This document shows, piece by piece, positions 44,850-53,747 of a stretch of DNA of 64,000 nt. Origin of the DNA: JAQUTK01 sp963677415 (GTDB lineage Bacteria; Bacteroidota; Bacteroidia; Bacteroidales; JAQUTK01); assembly GCA_963677415.2 (NCBI GenBank), contig CAXXFJ010000048.1:175490-239489 (forward strand). The letters run 5' to 3'. Under the pieces are notes generated by a model, which had not been told where the DNA came from, searched no databases, and saw only the letters and a program-made list of their open reading frames with translations. Each line of letters starts with the position of its first letter. Positions within the stretch are counted from its first letter, which is position 1. A program made the position numbers and the translations under genes.

Positions 44850-47474
44850 TTATTGTTCAATATGAATAGTCTGTCTTTGCGTGCCAATGTGTCCGTTCAG
44901 GTCAGTACCTTCTATCTCTAACTGAAGGTTTTCTTTCATGTAGGCACCTACCGGGAATGTGACTTCCACTTCGCGCTCGCCATTTGTCAGCAAACTCGGA
45001 TTCCAGTAGAAGATCTTTTTCTGGTCGTAACTGATCTGATCAATCGGATCGGCAGGATAGTACTTTGGCACATAGAAGTTCTTGGGAATGGAGCCGCCGA
45101 GAATAGTAGCGTAAGCGATGGAAAATGGTATTGTGCCACGCGGTCCTTTCCCCTTTTTAGTGGTGATCACGATAACAAAACCTAATATCTGATCCCAAGG
45201 ACCAAATACTGGAAAATATTCGCGGTAACTTAATAGATTGTCTTTTGATGTCATGACTTCAAGACCTCTGATGTCATTACCAGCAGTAGTTAAGAGCGTT
45301 AAATTATTATAAAGACATTCCGCATCCACCTGAAAATAGACAGTTTTGCCGTTCATGCTACAAGAAATATCTTCTTTGGATATTGAGCTTTCAAATCCCG
45401 GTAATTCGCCATTGAGAATGTCTAACACATTGGTATAGGCATCGTATCGTCCGATTTGTATGGAGTCGATTACGATGTCTGCCACTCCGTTGCCATTTTT
45501 ATTCCAGGATCTTTGGATCTTCTTTCGTTCACTCACCGTGACTTCTCCGAGCAGATGAATACCTTTTTGTTTGCGGAGGCTATCCAGATATGATTTATTG
45601 TCTTCTAACTTATCGTTGAATGCAAGCATTAGAGAGTCCACTTCTTCTGATTCATAGAGATAATGTTCGATTGGAACGATTGGGAAATCAGGCTTTTTAT
45701 ATGTCTCGTCGATCTGTATTTCGAGTCCGAAGATTCTTTTCTTCTTTTCTTTCTCAATCTGAACCCGTGCAATAGAGGTCTCCCTAATATCCAGGTTTGT
45801 GAAAGCGAAACGTCCTTTCGGATCTGTTTGTGATACCCGCACAAATGTATTTCCTCCTTGTACTACCAAACTGATATTTCTTTTTTGAAGAGGTTTATTC
45901 CATATATCGATTATCTGTCCTGATACCGTAAATGAGGTCTCAGGCAGATAGCTGAAGTTCTTTCGGGTGACATCATTCCAGCCGTATCCTCTCCACCCAT
46001 GGGTAAGCATGAGGAGATCCATTTCTTTACAGATGCTGTCATACGGATTATTGAAGTAATATCCTGGTGTTTCGATGAAACCTTTCAGATCCGAAGAGAG
46101 CAACATCTCCGAACGGAACGTCTTTTGAATGGAATCTACCGGCACCGTGTTCTTGTTCGTGACGCTCAAAGCAAAGGCAGACTGGACATTAGTTCCATCA
46201 ATCTGGGGTCTAATCTTCAGGGTCATCATCTGATCTGTGTCGGACTTGATTTCCCAGTTAGCCTTGATATCATACTTCAGTTCGTCTTTTCGGTCGATAT
46301 AGACCAGCCGTTCGCAGAGCGGCTGTCCATCGCTGCTGAAGAGTGTGAGTCGGTTGATACCCGACTTCAGGTTCTCCTTTGGGATATGAATGAGGATGCG
46401 CGACTTGTTCATCTGAATGTTATATGCCTCTTTGGTGGGCAGTCCACGAGACTCGGCAAGGAGAATAAACTTCGATTGATTGTTAACAACGTTTGGAGTA
46501 GCATTAACTGCAACTACCAGTGTGTCTGATGTCGGTTTGGAGACAACCATGAGTCCGACCCCTTCCTTTTCGACAGCCGGCAGAGCGATAAGCTGATCAT
46601 TAAACAGACGGGCGGAATACTGTTTGCCGCTGTCCGGTACCAATAGGAAGGACCCCATCCCTTTGTGCTCTGAGGCAAATGAAACAATATCCTTGCCATC
46701 CTGATCTACAATTGTTCCTTCAACTGCAACACTTCTTCCATCAGGAAACAGCGCTTTATAGGCCACCCGGTTAGCGACACCTGCAATCAGTTTGCCCCCT
46801 TCGGGGAGGAACTGCACATCCAATTCTAGCTCCCCGTTGACTTTCTTCTGAGCTTCAAGCAGCTTCTCTTCCTCTGCCTTCTGTAAGCGTTTCTGATACT
46901 GACCTTGTGTAATGTAGATTTCTTCACCAGGTTTCTTGGTTACGTGTACAAAACTTTTCCTTTCCTGTTCTTCTGATTTCTCTCCCCAGATAGGAATAAT
47001 CTTTTCGAAGCAGCTTGAATTTCCGAAGTTCTTCTGCCACCGTGTATAAGCACGGATGCGGTAAAGTCCCTTTTCCTGGATGGCTTTTGTGAGCACAAAC
47101 TGTCCGTTGGCACTTCCTCCTTTGAGGGTGTATTGCGCACTTTGTGTAACTCTGTTAGCTTCATTGATCAGGTCGACATAGACTAGTTGACTCTTCCCCG
47201 TGGGAAGGAGTGTGCCTGCCTGCATGACCCACACCTTGTACCAAATAGTGTCATAGAGGTTATAGATAGGGCGATCGGTTTGTGCATAAATCTTCTCAGG
47301 ATAGTTATCCTTCATCAGAGTTGCCATACTGGTGATCCGTTGACCCAGTGTTATCTGCTTGTCTCCCGTGTAGCTATCATCGGGCAAACGATTGCTCCAT
47401 CCATTCAGATTTGTCAGGACAAAAGTTGCCAACATCAGTGTGCGGAGTAAATTCCTACGGCTTACATCTTTCAT
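44850..47474 (-). CDS. MG2 / CarboxypepD_reg / TonB-plug-like envelope protein, paralog 2
   Basis: 874 residues with the same architecture as paralog 1: signal peptide (LLRTLMLATFVLTNLNG), MG2-like domain (KIYAQTDRPIYNLYDTIWYK), HGWRGYGW motif, CarboxypepD_reg-like domain (SFTVSGQIIDIWNKPLQKRN) and plug-like module (NVLDILNGELPGFESS, IRGLEVMTSKDN, GFVIVITTKKGKG). Long stretches of its DNA are almost identical to paralog 1, for example the region coding LYRIRAYTRWQKNF and its surroundings. Differences gather in the region after the plug-like segment IRGLEVMTSKDN. It lies 27 bases behind paralog 3 and about 170 before the thioredoxin-like start, same strand, so probably one operon. Confidence 0.85.
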   Translation of the reverse strand: MKDVSRRNLLRTLMLATFVLTNLNGWSNRLPDDSYTGDKQITLGQRITSMATLMKDNYPEKIYAQTDRPIYNLYDTIWYKVWVMQAGTLLPTGKSQLVYVDLINEANRVTQSAQYTLKGGSANGQFVLTKAIQEKGLYRIRAYTRWQKNFGNSSCFEKIIPIWGEKSEEQERKSFVHVTKKPGEEIYITQGQYQKRLQKAEEEKLLEAQKKVNGELELDVQFLPEGGKLIAGVANRVAYKALFPDGRSVAVEGTIVDQDGKDIVSFASEHKGMGSFLLVPDSGKQYSARLFNDQLIALPAVEKEGVGLMVVSKPTSDTLVVAVNATPNVVNNQSKFILLAESRGLPTKEAYNIQMNKSRILIHIPKENLKSGINRLTLFSSDGQPLCERLVYIDRKDELKYDIKANWEIKSDTDQMMTLKIRPQIDGTNVQSAFALSVTNKNTVPVDSIQKTFRSEMLLSSDLKGFIETPGYYFNNPYDSICKEMDLLMLTHGWRGYGWNDVTRKNFSYLPETSFTVSGQIIDIWNKPLQKRNISLVVQGGNTFVRVSQTDPKGRFAFTNLDIRETSIARVQIEKEKKKRIFGLEIQIDETYKKPDFPIVPIEHYLYESEEVDSLMLAFNDKLEDNKSYLDSLRKQKGIHLLGEVTVSERKKIQRSWNKNGNGVADIVIDSIQIGRYDAYTNVLDILNGELPGFESSISKEDISCSMNGKTVYFQVDAECLYNNLTLLTTAGNDIRGLEVMTSKDNLLSYREYFPVFGPWDQILGFVIVITTKKGKGPRGTIPFSIAYATILGGSIPKNFYVPKYYPADPIDQISYDQKKIFYWNPSLLTNGEREVEVTFPVGAYMKENLQLEIEGTDLNGHIGTQRQTIHIEQ

Positions 47475-47501
47475 GATAGCTTGAAGTATATTGTTTATTA
47501 C

Positions 47502-50210
47502 TTATCTATCCTTTGGGATCAGGTCAATCACCTGCCTTTGCGTACCAATATGTCCTTTCAAGTCAGTGCCTTCTATCTCCAGTTGCAGGTTTCCTTTCAT
47601 GAGTGCACCTACCGGGAAGGAGACTTCCACTTCGCGCTCGCCGTTTGTCAGCAAAGAGGGATTCCAGTAAAAGATATGCTTTTGATCGTAATTGATCTGA
47701 TCAATCGGGTCTTTCGGATAGTACTTTGGTACATAGAAGTTCTTGGGAATGGAACCGCCGAGTATATCTGAATAATAAACCGACGATGGTATGCTGGTAC
47801 GTGCTCCTTTTCCCGCTTTGGTGGTTATTACAATAACGGCACCACTAGTCCGGCCATCGTCACCGAGCGTTTGGAAAACTTCAAAAATAGAATTACTATT
47901 GTAATTAGCAACATTATCGAATGATGTCAGGATTTCAATACCCCTGACCTCATGGCCTACAATGCTCTTGAGTATTCCATCTAAATACATCAACCAACTG
48001 TATTCTGTGGGATAGAATAATTTATCCCTAATAAGACATTGTGCATCCACCTGAAAATACACAAGCTTTCCGTTAATGCTATAGTTATCATATTCGTGGA
48101 ACTCATTGAATCCCTTAGCGTCTCTTAATGTCCTGTTGCTTTTTTCAAATCCGGGAACTTCGGCTATAAGGATATCTATCACATTGGTATATGCATCGTA
48201 TCGTCCGAGTTGAACAGAGTCGATTACGATATCGGCGCCGCCTCCATTCTTATTCCAGGACTTTGGTATCTTCTTTCGTTCAGTCACCGTGACTTCTCCA
48301 AGTAGATGAATCCCTTTTTGTTTGCGGAGGCTATCCAGATATGATTTGTTTTCCTCTATGTTGTCTTTGTATCCAAGCATCAGAGAGTCGACTTCTTCTG
48401 ATTCATAGAGATACTCTTTGATTGGAATGATAGGAAAATAAGGCTTCTCAAATATTGTATCGAGCTTTATGCCGAGTCCGAGGGTTCTTTTATTCTTTTC
48501 TTTTTCAATCTTCACCCGTACCATTGAGGTTCCCCTAACATCCAGGTTTGTGTAAAGGAAACGTCCTTTCTGATCTGTTCGGGACATCTGCACAATCATT
48601 TTCCCTCCCTGTACTACCAAACTGATTTTTCTCCCTATAACAGGTTTGCCGAGGAGGTTAGTTACTGTTCCGGAGATAGTAAAGCTGGTGTCCGGCAGAT
48701 GAGTGAAGTTCTTTCTTGTGACATCATCCCATCCGTATCCTCTCCATCCATGAGTAAGCATGAGGAGATCCAATTGCATGCAGATGCTGTCATACGGATT
48801 GTTGAAATAGTATCCTGGTGTTTCAATGAAACCTTTCAGTTCAGAAGAGAGCAACATCTCGGAGCGAAAAGTCTTCTGGATGGAATCTATCGGCACCTGA
48901 TTCTTATTGGTGACACTCAAAGCAAAGGCTCCTGGGACAGACTTGCCGTAGAGTTGTGGACGGATCTTCAGCGTCATCATCTGATTCGTGTCGGACTTGA
49001 CCTCCCAGTTTGCCTTTACATCAAACTTTAGTTCGTCTTTCCGGTCGATATAGACTAGTCGTTCACAGAGCGGCTGTCCGTCGGTGCTGAAGAGCGTGAG
49101 TCGGTTGATGCCCGACTTCAGGTTCTCCTTTGGAATATGAATGAGGATGCGCGACTTGTTCATCTGAATGTTGAATGCCTCTTTGGTAGGCAGTCCGCGA
49201 GACTCGGCAAGGAGAGTAAGCTTTGATTGATTGCTTACAATGTTTGGAGTGGCATTGACTGCGACTAACAGTGTGTCTGAGGTTGGTTTGGAGAGAACCA
49301 TCAGTCCTACCCCCTCCTTTTCCACTGCCGGTAGAGCGATCAGCTGGTCGTTAAACAAACGGGCGGAATACTGTTTGCCGCTGTCCGGTACTAATAGGAA
49401 GGATCCCATTCCTTTGTGCTCCGAGGCAAAAGTCGTTGCCTCATTTCCATCCTGATCTACAATTGTTCCTTCAACGGCAACACTTCTTCCATCAGGAAAC
49501 AGAGCTTTATATGCCACTCGGTTGGCTACACCTTCAATCAGTTTGCCCCCTTCGGGGAGGAACTGCACATCCAGATCGAACTCCCGGTTAACTTTCTTCT
49601 GTGCCTCCATCAGTTTTTTATCCTCTGCCTTCTGTAAGAGTTTCTGATATTGACCTTGCGTAAGAAATTTATTGACTACGTAAACAAATCGTTTATTTGC
49701 CAGTTCCTTATACTTGTCTCCCCAGATAGGAATAATCTTTTCGAAGCAGCTTGAATTTCCGAAGTTCTTCTGCCACCGTGTGTAAGCACGGATGCGGTAA
49801 AGCCCCCTGTCCTGAATGACTTTGGTAAGCACAAACTGTCCGTTGGCACTTCCTCCTTTGAGAGTGTATTGTGCACTTTGGGTAATCTTGTTTACTTCAT
49901 TGATCAGATCAACATAGACCAGCTGGCTCTTCCCGGTGGGTAGGAGTGTGCCTGCCTGCATGACCCACACCTTGTACCAAATGGTATCATTAATACTATA
50001 GATAGGGCGATCTGTTTGTACATAGATCTTCTCTTGATAGTTATCTCTCATCAGAGTTGCCATTCCTGTGATCCGCTGACCCAAAGATATTTGCTTGTTT
50101 CCTGTTTTAGTACTGTCCGGCAAGACATTGCTCCATCCATTCAGACTTGTAACGAACAAGGCTGCAATGACGAACAGGAAAGAAATCCTTTTGTAATGTA
50201 GTGCTTTCAT
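47502..50210 (-). CDS. MG2 / CarboxypepD_reg / TonB-plug-like envelope protein, paralog 3
   Basis: 902 residues, first gene of the array in transcription order. Signal peptide about 1-27 (ISFLFVIAALFVTSLNGWS). MG2-like domain with IYVQTDRPIYSINDTIWYK, HGWRGYGW motif, CarboxypepD_reg-like domain SFTISGTVTNLLGKPVIGRK, plug-like module NVIDILIAEVPGFEKS ending GAVIVITTKAGKGAR. Compared with paralogs 1 and 2 the plug-like module is longer: about 30 extra residues around RDAKGFNEFHEYDNY and FYPTEYSWLMYLDGILKSIV. It lacks a few residues after IPIWGDKYKELANKRF. The most divergent of the three; no clear promoter was found in the AT-rich sequence upstream. Confidence 0.85.
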   Translation of the reverse strand: MKALHYKRISFLFVIAALFVTSLNGWSNVLPDSTKTGNKQISLGQRITGMATLMRDNYQEKIYVQTDRPIYSINDTIWYKVWVMQAGTLLPTGKSQLVYVDLINEVNKITQSAQYTLKGGSANGQFVLTKVIQDRGLYRIRAYTRWQKNFGNSSCFEKIIPIWGDKYKELANKRFVYVVNKFLTQGQYQKLLQKAEDKKLMEAQKKVNREFDLDVQFLPEGGKLIEGVANRVAYKALFPDGRSVAVEGTIVDQDGNEATTFASEHKGMGSFLLVPDSGKQYSARLFNDQLIALPAVEKEGVGLMVLSKPTSDTLLVAVNATPNIVSNQSKLTLLAESRGLPTKEAFNIQMNKSRILIHIPKENLKSGINRLTLFSTDGQPLCERLVYIDRKDELKFDVKANWEVKSDTNQMMTLKIRPQLYGKSVPGAFALSVTNKNQVPIDSIQKTFRSEMLLSSELKGFIETPGYYFNNPYDSICMQLDLLMLTHGWRGYGWDDVTRKNFTHLPDTSFTISGTVTNLLGKPVIGRKISLVVQGGKMIVQMSRTDQKGRFLYTNLDVRGTSMVRVKIEKEKNKRTLGLGIKLDTIFEKPYFPIIPIKEYLYESEEVDSLMLGYKDNIEENKSYLDSLRKQKGIHLLGEVTVTERKKIPKSWNKNGGGADIVIDSVQLGRYDAYTNVIDILIAEVPGFEKSNRTLRDAKGFNEFHEYDNYSINGKLVYFQVDAQCLIRDKLFYPTEYSWLMYLDGILKSIVGHEVRGIEILTSFDNVANYNSNSIFEVFQTLGDDGRTSGAVIVITTKAGKGARTSIPSSVYYSDILGGSIPKNFYVPKYYPKDPIDQINYDQKHIFYWNPSLLTNGEREVEVSFPVGALMKGNLQLEIEGTDLKGHIGTQRQVIDLIPKDR

Positions 50211-50528
50211 GGAATAATAACCACATTAGGTATAAATATAGATTTAAAATCATGTAAAAATATGTATTGTATTTTAATAATCAAAATAATATTAGATTAA
50301 TATTAGTGAAACATACATGATGGTGGATTTTAGAAGGGTCAACAGCCACGCGAAGAGGAGTTCGTTTTTTACACTCATTTGGTTGGCTTTTTTATGGTTA
50401 TTACTGAAGAATCACTTTACTGAGGATATATACTCCGGTAGTGTCTATACTTAGATGCAGTAAATGTGCAATAAAGCTTTGTCGGTTATACTTCTCTGTT
50501 GTTTTTTTGAATTTCGATTTTAAGTTTA

Positions 50529-50587
50529 GTAAAAAAGTACTATTTATCTACACCATCTACACCGAGAACTGCCTCTCAGTATACTGT
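50529..50587. repeat. Dispersed 59-bp repeat, copy B
   Basis: Gap-free match to 19511-19569, about 75 percent by eye. Most differences are transitions. The shared hairpin of copy A is disrupted here, so this copy looks degenerate. Confidence 0.6.
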
Positions 50588-50730
50588 ATGGCATGTAAGA
50601 AACTTCAAAAAAACATTGCTCCGCATAAATTGCATACAGTTTTGTTTGCTAAAAGTCCATTTTGTAACCATTTTGTATACATTTCTCATTGAAAATGAGG
50701 TGTCCGTACCCTCAAAGTCTGTCCCTTACC

Positions 50731-50778
50731 GTCATTGCGGGCTTGACCCGCAATCTCCAGGGTCAAGCCCACAATGAC
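50731..50778. repeat. REP-like palindrome
   Basis: 19-bp stem GTCATTGCGGGCTTGACCC with its complement at 50760-50778 (one mismatch) and a 10-base loop. The core GTCATTGCGGGCTTGACCC is a palindrome type I know as a dispersed repeat in many bacterial genomes. It is much richer in G+C than the surrounding sequence. Confidence 0.75.
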
Positions 50779-50905
50779 AGCCGCTCCTAACACTAAATCA
50801 TTTGGAATCTGTGAATCAACCAGAAGAAAAAGTCTTTCGGTCAGGGTACATAAATAGCCCAAACCGTAAGATAAGACACAGCAGGAAAGATGCATTTCTT
50901 GTCCT

Positions 50906-50985
50906 GTGCCACGGAATAGCTATCTTGTGCCGCAAAATAGCTATTCCGTGGCACGAGACAGCTATCCCGTGCTTCAAGATGAAGA
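50906..50985. repeat. 21-base tandem repeat, about 3.5 units
   Basis: Units begin at 50906, 50927, 50948 and 50969, each with GTG, and the first three have AATAGCTAT or ACAGCTAT ending at the 18th base. Units 1 and 2-3 also form a perfect 18-bp inverted repeat: GTGCCACGGAATAGCTAT at 50906-50923 and its complement at 50937-50954. Confidence 0.75.
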
Positions 50986-51174
50986 ATGAGTCAAGACATG
51001 GTAAACTATACTACTTGAAAAAGAATACTTTTCTTCCTATCAGGGGGCAAAAGATATCAAGCAAGAAATGGAGGATATTCACGGCTCGGCGCAAACATGT
51101 GCTTTTAATGAGCAGACAAAGAATTGATCTGTGATTATTCACCCTTGGGCTGATAGCAATCCAGTTTTCAGTTG

Positions 51175-53627
51175 TTATTTCGCAGCTTTAGTCGCTTTAG
51201 TCGCCTTCACCCCTTTGCTCCCTTTACCTCCTTTGGCAGGTTTGGTAGCTTTAGCCGGTTTGACAGGTTTGGTAGCTTTAGCAGGTTTGGTAGCTTTGAC
51301 AGGTTTGCCTCCTTTGGCAGGCTTGGTCCCGGCTTCTTCAATGATTTGTTTGCATTCCTCATATGTAAGGAGAGCAGGTTCATTGGAACTCTTGGGTATT
51401 TTGTAGTTTTCCCCTTTGTAGATGATATATGGGCCAAAGCGGCCGTTGCAGATTTCCAGTTCAGCATCTTCAGCAAACACCTTGATCTGTTTCTCTTTTT
51501 CTTTCAGACGTTTCTGGTCAATCAGTTCGATAGACTCTTCCAGTGTAATCTCAAGAGGATCAATATCTTTTGGGATTGAAACAAATGCATTGTTGTGACG
51601 GATATAAGGGCCGAAACGTCCTACTCCGATCGTGACTACTTTCTCTTCATAGCTACCTACTTGTCTGGGTAGTTTGAAAAGCTCCAGAGCCTCTTCCAAT
51701 GTAATAGTTTCGATGGATTGATCTTTCTTTATGGAGGCAAACTGTGGTTTCTCCTCATCTGTGCCGGCACCAATCTGCGCCACTGCTCCGAATCGACCGA
51801 TCTTGACAGATATAGGACGACCGCTTTTGGGGTCAATGCCGAGCATCCGTTCGCCGACTTTATGCTCGGTCTTGACAGCAATAGCCTCTGTTACTGATTT
51901 ATGAAATACTTCGTAGAAATTGTGGATGCACTCTTGCCACTTGATTTCTCCTTCAGCAATGCTGTCAAAGTCTTTTTCTGCTTTGGCGGTGAAGTTATAG
52001 TTCAGAACCTTTGGGAAAGATTCCAGAAGATAGTCGTTGACTACCATTCCTATATCTGTAGGCACGAGCTTTCCTTTCTCCGAACGGTGGTCTCGGTTTT
52101 TATCTTTTCTTTTATCTTACCACCTTTCAAAGTGATTTGGGTAAAAGATCGTATCTCTCCTTCGCGCTCCCCTTTTTCTACGTATTCGCGTTGTTGGATT
52201 GTAGAGATGGTAGGTGCATACGTTGAAGGGCGACCGATGCCGAGTTCTTCCATCTTGCGCACCAGACTTGCTTCTGTATAGCGTGCTGGAGCTTGCGAGA
52301 AACGTTCGGTAGCAGATATCTGATCCATCTTCAATATTTCGCCGATATGCATTGGAGGCAGGGTGGAATCGTTTTTTTCATCTTCTCCATCTTCATCGAC
52401 AGATTCAATGTACAATTTCAAAAACCCATCAAACTTGATAACCTCTCCGGTAGCAGTGAAATGCTCGTTTCTGGAGGATATTGCGATAGTAGCTGTAGTC
52501 TTTTCAAACTGAGCTTCACTCATCTGTGAAGCAACTGTACGTTTCCAGATCAGTTGATAGAGATTCTTCTCTTGTGTATTGCCATCTACATGTGGCATTG
52601 ACAGATTGGTAGGGCGGATAGCCTCATGTGCTTCCTGCGCTCCTTTGGTCTTGGTCTGATAGTTGCGCGGCTGTGAATATTCCTTTCCCATCGTTTCTGT
52701 AATCACTTCCTGAGCCGAATGAATGGCAAAGCCGGATAGATTGACGGAGTCAGTACGCATATAGGTAATCTTTCCTGACTCATACAATCGTTGAGCAATC
52801 ATCATCGTCTGCGAAACCGAGTATCCCAGTTTGCGGGCAGCTTCCTGCTGCAAAGTAGAAGTGGTAAAAGGAGGAGCTGGAGATCTTTTACCCGGTTTGG
52901 TTATAAGATCTTCTATGGAGAAGGAGGAAGCATTACATCCGTTTAGTATTTCAAGAGCCTCTTCTTTGGTTTTTGGCCGTTTGTTCAACTCGGCTTTTAG
53001 TTCGACAACTTCTCCCTCTACAGTGCCGGGAAGTAGGAAAGAGGCAACAATACGGTAAGAAGGTTCGGAGTTATAGTTCTTTATTTCGCGTTCTCTCTCC
53101 ACAATGAGACGAACGGCTACAGACTGAACGCGTCCTGCAGATAAAGCCGGTTTAATTTTCTTCCAAAGTACAGGAGAGAGTTCAAAACCAACAATACGGT
53201 CAAGTACTCTACGTGCTTGTTGTGCGTTGACCAGGTTATAATCAATGAAACGTGGGTTTTCAATAGCTTCAAGTATCGCAGTTTTAGTTATTTCATGAAA
53301 AACGATACGTTTCGTGTTGTCTTTGTTCAGATTGAGCACCTCATGCAGATGCCAGGCTATTGCTTCCCCTTCACGGTCCTCATCGGAAGCGAGCCATACC
53401 ATGTTGGCAGTGGAAGCTTCTTTCTTCAGATCATCAACGAGTTTCTTCTTGTCTGCAGGTATTTCATATATGGGATTGAAGTCATTCTCTATGTCAATGC
53501 CCAGTCCTTTCTTTTGTAGATCACGTATATGACCGTAGCTTGAGAGAACCTTAAATTCTTTCCCAAGAAACTTTTCTATAGTTTTGGCTTTGGCAGGAGA
53601 TTCGACTATCACTAAATTCTTTTGCAT
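51175..53627 (-). CDS. topA: DNA topoisomerase I, interrupted by a one-base deletion near 52083
   Basis: Type IA topoisomerase relaxing negative supercoils. The first part (53627 to about 52085) has the Toprim domain (LVIVESPAKAKTIEKFLG, WLASDEDREGEAIAWHL) and the active-site Tyr in GKITYMRTDSVNLS. A missing base near 52083 sends it into a stop at 52050. The second part (52065 to 51175) continues in the neighbouring frame with VPTDIGMVVNDYLLESFP, then three Topo_C repeats (GRFGAVAQIG, GRFGPYIRHNN, GRFGPYIIYKG) and a Lys/Ala/Pro/Thr-rich tail. Adding one base joins them as ETT-x-SEKGKLVPTD. Start at MQKNLVIVES, 53627, supported by the -7 box at 53654. Because the enzyme is usually essential, a sequence error is the simplest reading. 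Confidence 0.9.
51184..51325 (-). repeat. Low-complexity repeat coding the basic tail of TopA
   Basis: Degenerate 9-, 12- and 18-base units encode repeated KATKPAK, KATKPVK, KGGK motifs over about 45 residues. The tail probably binds DNA non-specifically, as basic C-termini do in other TopA proteins. Such repeats can change length by slippage. Confidence 0.7.
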
Positions 53628-53653
53628 CTTAGGTTCCTTTATCATTTGGCGGG

Positions 53654-53661
53654 CAAAAGTA
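53654..53661 (-). promoter_or_regulatory. Putative -7 box for topA
   Basis: Minus-strand TACTTTTG fits TAnnTTTG, 26 bases before the start at 53627. Confidence 0.5.
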
Positions 53662-53712
53662 GCAAAAAAAACAGAGTATGACGGCTTATCGGACAATAAA
53701 TTATTAATTCTT

Positions 53713-53737
53713 AGGGGATAAAGAGTTTTTACCCCCT
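53713..53737 (-). terminator. Hairpin after the barrel-protein gene
   Basis: Stem AGGGGATAAA / TTTACCCCCT with one mismatch and a short loop, 11 bases past the stop at 53748. An AT-rich stretch follows on the minus strand. Probably ends the TPR/barrel operon before topA. Confidence 0.55.
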
Positions 53738-53747
53738 GAGAAATTGG

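Larger units (their letters stand above)
50211..51174. other. Gene-poor spacer with repeats
   Basis: 964 bases between paralog 3 and topA. I see no convincing gene. It holds the second copy of the 59-bp dispersed repeat, a REP-like palindrome and a 21-base tandem repeat, listed separately. The first 150 bases are very AT-rich and probably hold the promoter of the MG2/plug array, although no good TAnnTTTG box was seen. Short open frames across the repeats are translated repeat sequence. Confidence 0.6.

Noticed and set aside
40022..50210. Invertible shufflon-type or phase-variable locus
   Set aside because: All copies have the same orientation and no recombinase gene or inverted flanking sites were seen; homologous recombination is enough to explain the pattern.
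50441..50692. 83-codon frame in the spacer
   Set aside because: It runs across copy B of the 59-bp repeat and has a Cys/Phe/Tyr-rich, unprotein-like composition.
50906..50985. Possible CRISPR array
   Set aside because: Units are directly adjacent with no spacers, and there are no cas genes.
50802..51134. 110-codon open frame through the 21-base repeat
   Set aside because: The frame is open because the repeat period is a multiple of three; there is no domain, signal or start context.
52040..52110. Programmed ribosomal frameshift in topA
   Set aside because: No slippery sequence or stimulatory structure is visible; TopA is not known to use one.
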